A stretch of 64,000 nt of DNA from Nautilus pompilius (lineage: Eukaryota > Mollusca > Cephalopoda > Nautilida > Nautilidae), in the NCBI GenBank assembly GCA_018389105.1, contig JACATO010000047.1, positions 744,001 through 808,000 of the forward strand. The letters are read 5' to 3'. The position numbers and the translations under genes were made by a program. The notes beneath the pieces are model-generated. The model saw nothing but the letters and a program-made list of their open reading frames with translations, searched no databases and was not told where the DNA came from. Below, piece after piece: positions 24,445 to 35,894 of the stretch. The first letter of the stretch is position 1; the number at the start of each line of letters is the position of its first letter.

Positions 24445-25167
24445 CAGTTGACCCCTGCATAATTGCGGTTCGGCATTCGCGGCCCCGGTTATTCGCAGAA
24501 TTTTCCTTAGAACCCAACTAATAATTGTTCATGGAAACCCCGCATATTTGTTGGAATCGCAAATATCTTCCGCAATTTTTTATGGCTTTTTTTTGTGGCA
24601 TATATATTTTTTTCACGCTTTTTAACGCTAAATTATTAATAACAATATAATTTACTAATTTTGTAATATAAATACTAACGTAAATTCAATAAAATAAACG
24701 CTATTGGCTGGAGGTTTGAAAGTAGCCAATCTGAGAGCGTTATTCATTTCTCCTCGCTGCTGATTGGCTGCTGCCCACGAGGCGCTGTCTCAGGCAGATG
24801 CAGCCCAGCATCATCCCAGTTTAACGCATGTAGCTATCTCAGGTGTTTCTCTGAGTGTTGTATTTTTCGCAGTGTGTTTCTTAAAGTCCTAAGATGCCAC
24901 CCAAATGCCCTGCACCTTCTAAGGCTTCTGGCAATGAACCTAAGTGCCAGAAAAAGGTTATGATGCTCCAAGAGAAGGTACAACTACTGGAAATGCTGTA
25001 TTTTTTAATTAAATTATTATTATATATTTACTTACATTTTTTATTATATTTTATGTTATGTTTTGATGTTTATAGGCATTTTTATGGACCCCGTCCAATA
25101 TTCGCGGTTTTTCACTCTTCACAGGTACTCTAGGAACGTAACCCCCACGAATACCGGGGGACAACTG
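24445..25167 (+). mobile_element. Non-autonomous Tigger/pogo-like element, copy 2
   Basis: It starts CAGTTGACCCCTGC and ends CCGGGGGACAACTG, with TA on both sides (24443-24444 and 25168-25169). It aligns with the copy at 7881-8472 along its full length but is 723 bp long, because it keeps about 130 bp that include the promoter-proximal start of a transposase (24894-24998). After those 35 codons the sequence jumps to the AT-rich 3' part, so this copy is itself an internal deletion derivative of an autonomous element. Confidence 0.92.
24894..24998 (+). pseudogene. Truncated Tigger/jerky-type transposase N-terminus
   Basis: The ATG opens a 35-codon stretch starting MPPKCPAPSKASGNEPK, followed by KKVMMLQEKVQLLEML. 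This is the start of the CENP-B-type N-terminal helix-turn-helix of Tigger transposases (consensus of the type KKV.TLQEKVELLDML). The reading frame then enters the 3' non-coding AT-rich part (FLIKLLLYIYL) and ends, so no DDE domain is present. Two Cys codons stand where the family normally has basic residues (KCP, KCQ), which looks like C-to-T decay of Arg codons. Confidence 0.8.
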
Positions 25168-25309
25168 TATTCCTATTTTTTTACCTTTTGGCCACAGGTT
25201 TGAGAGAGTAAAGAAAGAAAGGAAACAATCCATATACGTTTAGCTTCAAATTTTTTCTCAGCCTACTGACTTGTTCTGCAGGATAATACAGTTTAAAAAT
25301 TATGAAAAG

Positions 25310-25465
25310 CAGGGCTATCTTAAGAATATTTGAAGCCCCCGGGCAAAGCAATGTACTGGGGGCCCCTAATCCCCACAACACATTAAAATTAAGTTTTTCG
25401 AGGTCCCTAAAATCATGGGGGCCCTAGGCAACTGCCCAGTGTGCCCATGCGATAAGACGGCCCTA
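25310..25465. mobile_element. 156-bp hAT-type MITE with perfect 8-bp TSD
   Basis: The left end CAGGGCTATCTTAAG and the right end CGATAAGACGGCCCTA are near-inverted repeats (AGGGCTATCTTA against AGGGCCGTCTTA). They are flanked by identical 8-bp copies ATGAAAAG at 25302-25309 and 25466-25473. The interior is GC-rich with GGGGCCC words and has no coding capacity. An 8-bp duplication is the hAT signature. Confidence 0.85.
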
Positions 25466-25473
25466 ATGAAAAG

Positions 25474-27930
25474 GACCACATAACCAATTTACTAACGCAA
25501 TGGTTAAAGGAACCTTAATTGAGGATTGATGAACACAAACTAGATTGAATGCAAGATAAAGCTGTGTAATGTGCATCCCAAGTTGTCTCTTATGGTAGTG
25601 ATCTGCGATGTGCTTGCAGCAGGAGTTATTACTAATGCATGCAGTTAAAACAATGGGTTTACACAATACTCTGAACACTTAAATTTATACTTGGTCCTAA
25701 TTAAATGTACATCATCATCGTTAAATTGCTTTTTAAAAAATTAGCATTTACATAAAAGTACAAAAAGACATTTCCTGATGTGTTCAGATGAAAATTCACC
25801 ATCCTTAGATAGTTACTATTGTTAGTATCTTTGCTAAGGCACTATTTTTAAAAAAAGGGGGGCTTTCCTGATATAAGTCTGTAATCAAACTACAACTAAA
25901 GTTTAAATGTCATTTATGAATAGCAAGAGATTAATTACTGAAATTATAATATTTGTAACAAGAAATTAAATGGTCATTATAAAAATTTTGTTGTCTGAAG
26001 AAGAAAAATCTCTAGCATCATTCATTCATTCTTGAGGCTGAAGTAATAGTAAGTTTTGTGTGTCCATCATTTTTTGTCAGCAAAAATTTGCTTATTTTTA
26101 CTGTTCCTTTTTTTTTTATTAAGGATCATCTGGGTTTTACTTGCTGATTTTGTTTTTCAAATCCATACACATACACACAATATATATGCAGAAAAAAAAC
26201 AAGACATGGTTATGAAAATCATAATTTACACACAATTTAAATTTTGGATACAATTTCATCCATTTTCAACAGAAAAAACAAACTTTAAAAAAATAAGGGA
26301 AAACAAAAAGAGAAAACCCACACCTAGGCTGGCTGGTAGGTCACACATTATTATTTAGTATACTGATGGTAAGTATGCAAATTAGTAACTTGGTTGAAGA
26401 GAAAAAAAAAATTTGAGCAGCAAAGGAAAAGAAGATTGGTCATTCAAGAGAACCCTTGAAATGTCTAATGAAAAAGGATTCCATTATGTTTAACTCTGAA
26501 TCAGGACAGGATCAACCTGGCCAAGTTAAGTGTAGCAGAATCCTCATGTCCAAACAACAGATAACCTCTCATTAAAATGTTGCAGTCTTATTATTGAATA
26601 TGTGCCTATAGTCCCAACACTTAATGCAGTAAACTATGTATAACATGCTTGAACTGGGGACTGACCTTAAATGGGAAATAGTGTCCCATTTTAACAATAA
26701 GGAAACCAAAGATATCTGATGGAAGAGTCTAGATGTTAATTTCACTAAGTGTTTCATTACTAAATCATCTTTAAATACCATATAAAAAAATAACACTAGA
26801 TAAATAGCCCTTTTTTTTGGAACCAGTATCCCTGAATAACTGAATAGAAAAAAATGTTATTCAAAAGAGTACATATCTGTTTTTAACAAAATTTATGGAG
26901 TAACCATCTGCTGTTAATAATTTTGATGCAGCATCTTTATTTACTAATGTTCATCATGAATTACATGTAAATTCTTTCAACCCTGCACCTACATTTACTG
27001 GCTTGTTTTAAAATGTTCTTACTCTAAATTTCTTAATGAAATTTATATTATTTGTTATTAATACTTTTGATTAAAATACGTTTGTCTTTATGTAAATTAT
27101 TACTAAAATGCTAGACATCAGAAAGTCAGTGTATACAGAGTAACAAAGGAAGAAACTTGGCCATTTAATGTTTTAAAAAATACTTCCACTCCCCTTTTCT
27201 ATCAGTTATCGAAGCATTTTGTGAATTCTTTATTTATATAATTGATTTATCGACAATACAAATTTACTATAGGCCAGAAGTGCAGATATATAATCCTCAT
27301 CACTACTGAAACCATTAGCAAGTATATATTTAAGTATAGTACATACTTACAATGATAGCTGGAAAATATCCTTTGGTAAATCCATTCTTGTAGAATGTGA
27401 AGGTCAGCATTGTTTTCATATTTTTTTTTTAAAAAAATTAAAAAAAAAAATACCACAAATAAATATGACTTAAAACCAATTGTGTATAAATAGAGAGCAT
27501 AATAATTGACAAATTCTGTATACAAATGTCATGAATATGTTATGGGTATTTTGAGAATTAAAAACAAAACAACAACATCCTAATTATATATTTCTTTAAC
27601 TCCTATGTTTATATTACAAAAACATAACAGGAAATAAGCAAAAAATGGGCAAATTCTGTGCACATGAATGTGTAAAATGTATTTATGCAAGTTGTTGATA
27701 ACAATTTTTATAATTTTCCTTCTATTCACTATTTATCCTAAAAATGAATTCATATGCTTGTTTCAGTCTTTCAGGGCTTTTCCCTTCATTCCTATTTGGC
27801 AACCCTGATTTGTGACCAAAATTATGCAACTGCTCTTGCCATGCAATAAGAGCTAAATCACGATGCTGAATTTACCCCTGTTGTTTGCATTCGAAACACT
27901 ACTAAACTGAATGTTTTAAACATCCTATTA
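25474..27930. other. AT-rich non-coding stretch, nothing recognised
   Basis: Only short frames and homopolymers (for example an A/T-rich run at 27420-27450). No repeat family or exon recognised. Confidence 0.5.
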
Positions 27931-27937
27931 GTATACT

Positions 27938-28073
27938 AATAACTGATTGCCTATGATGCCATTTTTCCAGTGTATTAAATTCCAATAACTGATTGCCTAT
28001 GATGCCATTTTTCAGTGTATTAAATTCCAATAACTGATTGCTTATGATGCCATTTTCCAGTGTATTAAATTCC
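27938..28073. repeat. Three-copy tandem repeat, 45-46 bp
   Basis: Units at 27938-27983, 27984-28028 and 28029-28073 each begin AATAACTGATTGC and end TATTAAATTCC. They differ at only a few positions. The near-multiple-of-three length keeps a minus-strand frame open with a repeated LEFNTL motif, but nothing else suggests coding. Confidence 0.95.
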
Positions 28074-28079
28074 AATAAA

Positions 28080-31000
28080 AATAGGTGCAACAGTCAATAG
28101 TTCAAACTCTTTCCTAGTATTTTTGTTGTTGATTTTTCTGCATAGAAAAGTTCTGTCATTATGAATAGCGAATGATAAGTTTCTAACTGTTACATTATAT
28201 GAAAACCTATTTTATTTGTGGCTGCCATATTGAAAACAACAAATATGGAGAGCTTTTTGTTCTTAAGAATAATTTATTTGAACTTTGTGATTATATAATT
28301 AAATTACAATTATGGCTTATGATAAACAAAATACTGCTTTAAAAGTGCATGTACGAATGTCCTGAAAAAAAAGTACTAAGCTTAGGATTTATGCCCCAAA
28401 ATTCAGTACAGTTTATGATGGATGACATCACTGCACATTTGGAGGATATTTTAGCAGAATTGATATCTGTTAATAGCAGGCTAACAAAACACTTTTATAT
28501 CACATTTCTATTACATAAAGACAATAAATTTCAAACAGCATGCAACTAGAAAAACATAGGACTATCTATATATCAATTTATATACTGGAGTGCAAAACAG
28601 TATGCATCATACTTTCATTGGATGAAGATGTGTATTGTTAGCTGGGAGCAGGATTTTGTTCCCTACACTCTAACTTTGTTTGTATTATTATTGCAAAGAT
28701 ATTAAGTTCAGTATAACATGAAGCAGAGTATAGTAATTTTTTGCTACTATTGTCATAGTAGGTAAGTTCAATAAATAAGCTTGATATGAGAAAAAAACAT
28801 TTTTCTGTCTTACTGTGCCCCTGTCCCATTCTATACCTGTATGCTGTATGCCTCATATGGCCTGATTTTCAAGCTTATACAGAATTGAAAGTAATCTAAC
28901 CATTAATTTATATTAGGAAACTTTATCCTCCAGAGTTTGACAGCCTTTACAGGAATTTTATCATGTTCAGCATGTACTCTACAGTGGCTATACTGCTTAC
29001 ATGTTCTCGTTACCCAGCTGTCAGATCCCATTTCCTCCTTCAGCATTTGTAACTGTAGTATAACAACATGATTCATGTGGATACTCAAATATATGCTGAT
29101 TTATCCTAGCTACCATATACATGGAAATTAAATTTTATTTTAATTATTTTAAATGAATCTGCTAATTGAACAAATGATGCAATACCCATGATTCCATGAT
29201 AGAATAAGAAGAAAGAATTTAAACAGATTCAATTAGAGCAAGAATTCATAGTTATTTTAATAATCAGTTAGTGCCCACTAATCTCTTATTGCTTACCAAT
29301 ACCAATTCACTAATTTATTTTAATTCCCTTGGAATTTCCAATCATATCTTTAATGAATCAGCAGTTTTTCAATAAGAAAACAAACATTTCCCATTGATAC
29401 ACATGCAGATGGATTTTACTTAGCTCGTTGGCTCACACACATTTAGGTTTCAGTGATGGTGCATCAAAGAATACATGACACAATGACAGATCCAGTTCTC
29501 TTTGTCTTACAATAGACCGAATATTTCCTCTAGGAGCAAAATTGAATGTGATCCTTTTACTCCATTTATTATATGGGACCTTCATTTTATTGAATTAGTC
29601 AATAAAGTAATCAATCATAAAGAGCTATAAATGCCCCCTCCCCCTGTTCTTTGCTTAGTTTAGGAAACTGAAACTGGTTTGTTTATTCTGGTGGATACCT
29701 TATGTGCTAATGTTTGTGTGCACGTTTGAAGGAAAAGAAAAAAAAATAGCTAAAGAACCTCTCTCTTCGGCTTATGAATCTTATAGCCTACATGATGCTG
29801 ATCACATTTTGTTTTTAACATAAAAGAAATGATGATGCATTACAAAAAATCTGGGAATTCATCTCTAATCAGACTTGACCCTTTATATTCAAAATCAGGT
29901 GCATTTGCACCCACTATCCTCCAAAAGTGTATTACTTGCCACAAGCCATAGAGGCTGCATGACATTTAAAAGGTTCACAAGGAAACTATTTGAATATTTG
30001 AGAAAAGACCTAACAGTGGTTATATGGTTATAAGTAGGTAGGAAAAAAACAAATTTCTTTTGATATTTATAGTTAATAATACTGAAGATCATAATTACAA
30101 ATTAACTCAGATTCTGGCACAATAAAATTTATTTAGCAAGAGGATTGTTATTCAGTTCAAGAATTACAATGATGGCCATTTCTCCTCGGACATCCTTGCA
30201 TAAGCCATCAAGACTACCTGCTTACCCATATCTAATATTTTTGTTCAAATTAAGTATTCTAACAGTCAAATTTGACATGAAAAAGCCAGTTTTGTTTTCA
30301 TATCTCTATAGCAAAGATGATTTACATGTTTATAATGGAACTCATTTACATATTTATTTAATAAATGTTGTGCTACATGGAGTTATGTTCAAAATTTGAT
30401 GAATAAAACATTGACCATTTTGAAAATATCTGTTTGTTGCTGACTACCTTTTGGAAACTAGTGTATCTAACTTTGACAGCCATGACCAGATGCTTCACTG
30501 CTTGAACATTTTTTTTTCTTTTTTACAAAAAAAAAACTATCATTTACTGGTGTTTTTACATATAATTAGAGAAAAATACAATGACACTGATTCTATCATT
30601 TAAATTCTAAGTTTCAGTGTTTGGCTTGTTGACCACAGTAGCACAACAACAGATTTGGTACAGCAAACATCACTGACTGAAACATACCAGCTACCCTCAC
30701 GGGATAGCATGTTTTGTGTGGTAAAGAGGATATTGGCTGCTAAATCTTCTCACTTGTTGTGTGATGTGTTAATGTCTATAAGTGCATTCCCTAATGGGCT
30801 TCTTTATGATCAGGTGAACTACAAGCTAGCAAGCATGCTGCAGAAATAATCAAAATACACTTCATTAAAAATAAAAGATTAAAAATGGCTTGAGCAGTAG
30901 AAAAGACTAAATAGAAGCTGTAGCAAATGTATTAGTCTTTTTCTTTTTAAGTAAGTAATTGCAAGGCACATAAAAGCTACAAGACCAGTTAAACTGGCAT

Positions 31001-31600
31001 TAAAATATTAGAGTCATTGTCCAACGAACAACAGAATACTATTAAAATGTTGAGCATTTCTGGAAAACTGTCAGAATAGTTTTTCATCAGACGTCGCTAA
31101 TCTTCCAAAGTCATTGGGATCAGTCAAAAGGAAGCCAATGTCATTTGCTTGAACTTTAGTAAATCATTCACCTAGGTTTGATGCAAGTAAGTTAACAGCA
31201 TCAGAACTGAAATCCTCTGAAATAGGCAGAAAATTACTTAATTTAGTTGAACACATAATTGAGCATCATCCTGGTAAGATTAATATAACAAATAAAATGG
31301 ATTCAAATGGTGGACAATTTCTCTCTCCCTCATATAAAAAAAAAAAAAATGCTAATTATTACAAATTACTCTAGTGTACACAACTTGCTATATGTCAAAT
31401 TAATTTTCAAAATTTATGGTCAAATGAAAAAAATAAAATCTACAAAAGCAAAGACAAGTTTTATAGAGAGGGGGAAGTTGATTAGAATGCTACAATTGTA
31501 AATTGGTGTGTCTGAAATAAATCAAAACATTCAACAATTATTTTAACTTTTATGTCCAGGTTTTCATGAAAATTGCAGAAAACTTAATGATTGAAGTTTA
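28080..31600. other. AT-rich non-coding stretch, nothing recognised
   Basis: Frames up to 84 codons (30145-30399) have no recognisable similarity or splice context. Confidence 0.5.
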
Positions 31601-31624
31601 AGGAAAAAAATATAAAATGTAGTG

Positions 31625-31815
31625 GAGAGAATAATGGTGATTCCTGGTGGCAACCACAAGTTCAGTGAGGGAGATAAATACTGTAATCCCAGCACTACTG
31701 AGATTGATTGGTGTACCTCCCTGACATGGTTTCTTCTCACACTATTCTTTGCCACATAGCCACATGGGCTTCATCTAGGCTTCCTGGTCTTTCATCCTAC
31801 ATCCGAAAATGAAGA
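31625..31815 (+). mobile_element. SINE fragment (same family as 47 kb)
   Basis: A degenerate B-box area (TGTAATCCCAGCACT, about 31681) is followed by the shared body. TTGGTGTACCTCCCTG... leads to TTTCTTCTCACACTATTCTTTGCCAC, and the segment ends with CATCCTACATCCGAAAATG. The same order occurs at 40715-40850 (plus) and 47020-47284 (minus). Confidence 0.55.
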
Positions 31816-31829
31816 CTTCTAGCAGAAAT

Positions 31830-34140
31830 TTTTGGCAAGTTCATTAAATAAGCCGCATTTAGAGCACAGTGGGTCCTTCATTGTGGCCACATTTTCAAGT
31901 GTCGCACATCTCCCAATCCAGCTAGTGTTCTGGATAGGAAATGTACCAACATCCATTTTACCTCCTAAATAAAATGTTCAATGATACCAAAGGGTTCACA
32001 TGTTATGAGTTCACTTTTACTGCTAATTTATCTCAACTTCTTTTTTGTTTTTAACTCAATAATACCAATTAACATAAAAGTTGAAGGAAATGTTACTGTG
32101 ATGTGATGTGTCACCAATTAAAAGGAAGGACAAGTTTGCTTAGCTTTTTATACCGTCTTCATATTAAAAGTAATAACTATATCCTCTGGTGTATAAGCCT
32201 AGATGTCAGCACCATATGAAAGTAGTCAGCAAACTTGGTCTGATGGCAGGCATTAATACTTTATATTATAATTAATGAGTGTACGAGCTCAATTCTAGGG
32301 AAACAAAGTTTATCACACATCATGCGTCTAATGTTGCTCATTGTTTGGTAACCTTTACCAGATTTTTTTTTTTGTTTGTTTCTTTCTTCACCAAAATTCT
32401 ATTTCTCACTCAATTACTGAAGATTATAATTGAGTAGTTTTATTATCATCATATTAATTCTTTTTTTTTTAAATCCTGTATTGGGGAATCTTATCTTAAT
32501 TATATAAATATCAAAAGTCTTTAAAAAAGGGAAATGTTTCCTTTACCTAAAATGATCACATCAGTAAATCTGCTACAAATAAAACCATGGATTATGCCAA
32601 AATGTTTAATATTAGAACTAACAAGAAATGATATAAAGAAAATGAACTTATAAACTAGGAATATACACTCTTTTATGTATGCAATATTATCATACCAACA
32701 TAGATAAGACCACATAATTCCGAATTTTGCTCATCTTTTTGTTTGAAAAAGCAATGCCTCATGACTAAGTAAATAGCTTTCATTTTATTGCTGTCAGTTA
32801 AAATTATAATTTATAAAATTGCTTCAAGTGATGTAGGATAAAAGCTTATGTTTCAAAAAACCTTGTTTATTTGACTACTAATATATATATATATATATAT
32901 ATATACTTGGCAGGTTTTTTTTCTTGTTACAATCATCAGGATTGGTCCATAAAAGTTGTCTAAGTTCAAAAAGATATTGTTTTCAGAAAAATGCTGATTT
33001 CACAGTTGTTTCTCTATTCAGAAGATTTACTCAAGATACTTTTGTTTATTGTTATTTAAATTTCTGTCCTATCAGGTCATTTTCCTAAATAAAAGTACAA
33101 GTTTGGATGTTGCATTTCTCCTGACAGTTGTTGTTGTTGGTGGTGTACATCAACATCTAGAAGGTTGACAAACATAAGAGAATACAGTGATGCAGTTATC
33201 TGACAGGAAGTGTTGCAAATCTGCACTGGTTCTGGCAGAGAAATGTCTGAGATGTTTTTTTGATCTGGGAGGAAAGAGCTGATGTGCCAAACCAAATCAT
33301 TCCCACAGAAAGTGGACCACCAATGCCACCTTCTCTTTTGCCTGTTAGCAAAGGCAACCTCAACATATGGCATGACTGTGCATATAGTACTGTTCAGTAT
33401 ACACGTGTGTTGGTTTTGTCCTTTGTACAATAGTAATAGATTAATCTGTTTTCCTAGAAATGAAAACATTAAGGAAAATTTTTTTTTTTTAAATTTCCAC
33501 TAACAGATGGTTGTCATGGTGACTTAGAAACTGAACAAGTGCAAGTCATCAAAAGAAAGTAAAGTATTGCAGTGTTGAAGCACATACAAAGTGAAGTCTA
33601 ATACTGAAAATAAACTAAAACCAGTTGATATTCCTCTCCAGTATATGGCATGCACTGAGGACACCAAGCTTTTAGACTACTTTTTTTTTTTTTAATTGAC
33701 AGGAATTCAAAGCAACAAGATCTTCATATTTCATTACTAAGGAAAAGTTCTCATAATGCATTGCTATAAAAGATAACATTTTTTTGGCTTTAGAAAATAA
33801 CTCAGCTCACCATCATACTATAGACTTTAAGATCGAACAAGTACACTGCTATTACAGTAATATTCACAAACCAAGTATCAAGGATGAATGTGCCCTTTTT
33901 ATTTTTATTGTATTTGTGTAGTCAACTTTCATAAAATTGCACTGTGGTCAAATGCAGGAAGTTAAACAGTTGGTAGAAATTTAACTTTTTAAAATTGTAT
34001 TTCTTGACTGAATAACTGAATGTAATAGTAATTTTCTTTTTCATTTTACCACAAATTTTAGAGGTAGTGAATGAATTTATATATATATATATATATTTAG
34101 CACTTATATTATTGAATAAACAAAACTTTATGTACATAAG
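31830..34140. other. Non-coding stretch with AT microsatellite
   Basis: A perfect (AT)n tract lies at 32879-32905 and a shorter (TA)n at 34078-34096. The minus-strand frame 33077-33469 (130 codons) shows no family similarity. Part of it (about 33245-33310) faintly resembles the SINE body. Confidence 0.45.
32879..32905. repeat. (TA)n microsatellite
   Basis: About thirteen perfect TA units. Confidence 0.97.
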
Positions 34141-34149
34141 TGAACATGT

Positions 34150-34990
34150 GAAAACAACATACAATGGTCATCTTCAGACAAATGTTCAAAATGTCCACCA
34201 TTTACATATAAACATTCACCACAATGTCCTGAGACAGATTGGTGTACATTAGTGCACATTTGAACTGAAACACTCTGTACTTCCTGCTCAATCTTTTCCT
34301 CAAAGTTTTGTAGTGTTTAAGGTTTACCACTGTACACTTTTTCCTTCCAGACACCCCACATGCAGAGGTGTAAGGTGAGGTGACTTAGGAGCATATTCAC
34401 GAGCAGTTCGACAACAACCTACACATCCAAGAAAACTCCACATCAAGGAAGGTTCTAACATCTCTGCAATAACCTGGTGGTGCACCATCTTGCTGAAATT
34501 AAACCTCATAGCATCCATACAGATGTCTTACAGCAGGAACAGTATTACTGTGTACGTTTCCAGATAATTTTCACTTGTTACAGTGTCATGAAAGGAGAAT
34601 TGTCCAACGATGCCACTAGAGGAGAGTCCAACCCGCATTGTAACTCCTGGTGGGTTAACGTCTTTCTCTAAGTGCTTTTGGGTTGTTCTCTGCCTAAATA
34701 ATCCCAAATGTGTTTTGTGTGCCCATTCAGTCTAAAGAATGCTTCCTCAGACCAAATTACCATGTCCTCAAAATCACCAGATTTATTGCACTTGGTAATG
34801 AACCACTCACAGAACTGCAATCTTCTATCCAGATTATCTTTGTTCAGAGTATGCAAAAACCTAGGTACGTATGGTTTCCACTTCAATTCCTTGGGAATAT
34901 GATGCACAATAAGTTTACTGGTTTCCAGTTCACATGCACATTGTCTTGATGATTTATTTGGAGAAACCCAGTTTCTTGGTTATTGCAGTT
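34150..34990 (-). pseudogene. Decayed Tc1/mariner-superfamily transposase
   Basis: The minus strand reads, from about 34985, a HTH-like segment SPNKSSRQCACELETSKL ending in IVHHIPKELKW. It continues with YVPRFLHTLNKDNLDRRLQ, then FCEWFITKC and DMVIWSEEAFFRLNGHTK, the block that normally carries the first catalytic Asp as WSDEA (here WSEEA). After frame changes it continues with FQQDGAPP-type remnants (FSKMVHHQV), the SPHLTPL block (usually SPDLTPLDF, about 34370) and VNGGHFEHL near 34190, the usual C-terminal phrase of this family. The continuous part 34668-34985 is convincing; the rest is frameshifted. Terminal repeats were not found. Confidence 0.75.
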
Positions 34991-35049
34991 TTCACATTTT
35001 AAAGACACTGTGCTCTCATTTTTTTCTCCCACTCTAGATTTTATTCACA

Positions 35050-35890
35050 TTTTGGACCAGTGAAGCAGAGAACAATGAACAATGTGAAAAATAAAATGAC
35101 AAAGAAAAAATAAAAACAGCTCCCCAGGTTGCTTGCAGAAGAGTGGAAAAGCTATTATCATTTCTAACCAAAAATAAAATAAACTGCTTAATAATGGGAT
35201 TGCATGGAAAAATAGAGAAGAAATCATTCATCAACAAGACAATAACAGAAAAACCACTAAAGTTTGTGAAACAGCAGGTGAAAATGCCCCAAGTTTAATA
35301 GAGTCAAGTAAGTAGAAAGAATTTTCTTTATTCATTAAATAGTATAACTTGGTTCTGGAGGCAGCCTGGAGAAGAGTTTTATGAGAAATGTAGTGTGTCC
35401 ACTTTTAAGAGTGGTAGTCAAAAGCTCTGTTCTGGCATCATGTGTTTTGAAGAGGAGTTCATCATTTGGAATTGATAGGAGGAATCATGCAAAAATATAT
35501 ATACCAGGCCATACCAGAAAGAAAATAATGTTATCATCAATAAGAACCTAGCAGGAAATAAAAATATATTTTCCAGCAGGAAAATGAACTCAAGCACACC
35601 TCAAGTTACGTAAAGGAGTTTTCCACAAAGAAAAAGGAAGACTGCTGGAAAATCCCTGAATAATCTCCAGATCTAAACCCAGCCAAATGCCTTTTGGTAA
35701 GAGGAAGTAAAAACTGAACAAGAGAAAAGACTACATTAGTGAGTCCTTTAAAACATATCATTGCTAAAGAATGGAAATCAACCACTGTCTGCTGAATATT
35801 GCAGAAGTCAAATTTTTTTTTCCATGTCAGAATGTTTGACAGCTTTTATTGAGACTAACAAAGGTGGTCACAAATAAAAATTCTGTAACT
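35050..35890 (+). pseudogene. Decayed Tc1-like transposase
   Basis: Plus-strand translation gives GLHGKIEKKSFINK and then LKFVKQQ (about 35200-35275), matching the Tc1 inter-domain block (GLHGRVARKKPLL...RLKFAKQH). After a decayed middle it gives FQQENELKHTSSYVKEF (about 35572), where the second catalytic region normally reads FQQDNDPKHTS, so Asp appears as Glu. SPDLNPAKCL (about 35670), IIAKEWKST and a C-terminal LTAFIETNKGGHK complete the match. In-frame stops are frequent. It runs away from the minus-strand relic at 34150-34990, with their N-terminal ends less than about 100 bp apart. Confidence 0.8.
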
Positions 35891-35894
35891 GTAA

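Noticed and set aside
27938-28073. CRISPR-like repeat array
   Set aside because: Units are directly contiguous tandem copies without spacers, in an animal-type genome context.
33245-33310. Another SINE copy on the minus strand
   Set aside because: Only a loose match to the body segment (GATTTGGTTTGGCACATC); too weak to list as a separate element.
33077-33469. 130-codon minus-strand frame as a gene
   Set aside because: No family similarity. It contains a CAA-type run (HHQQQQ) and a SINE-like piece, with no splice context.
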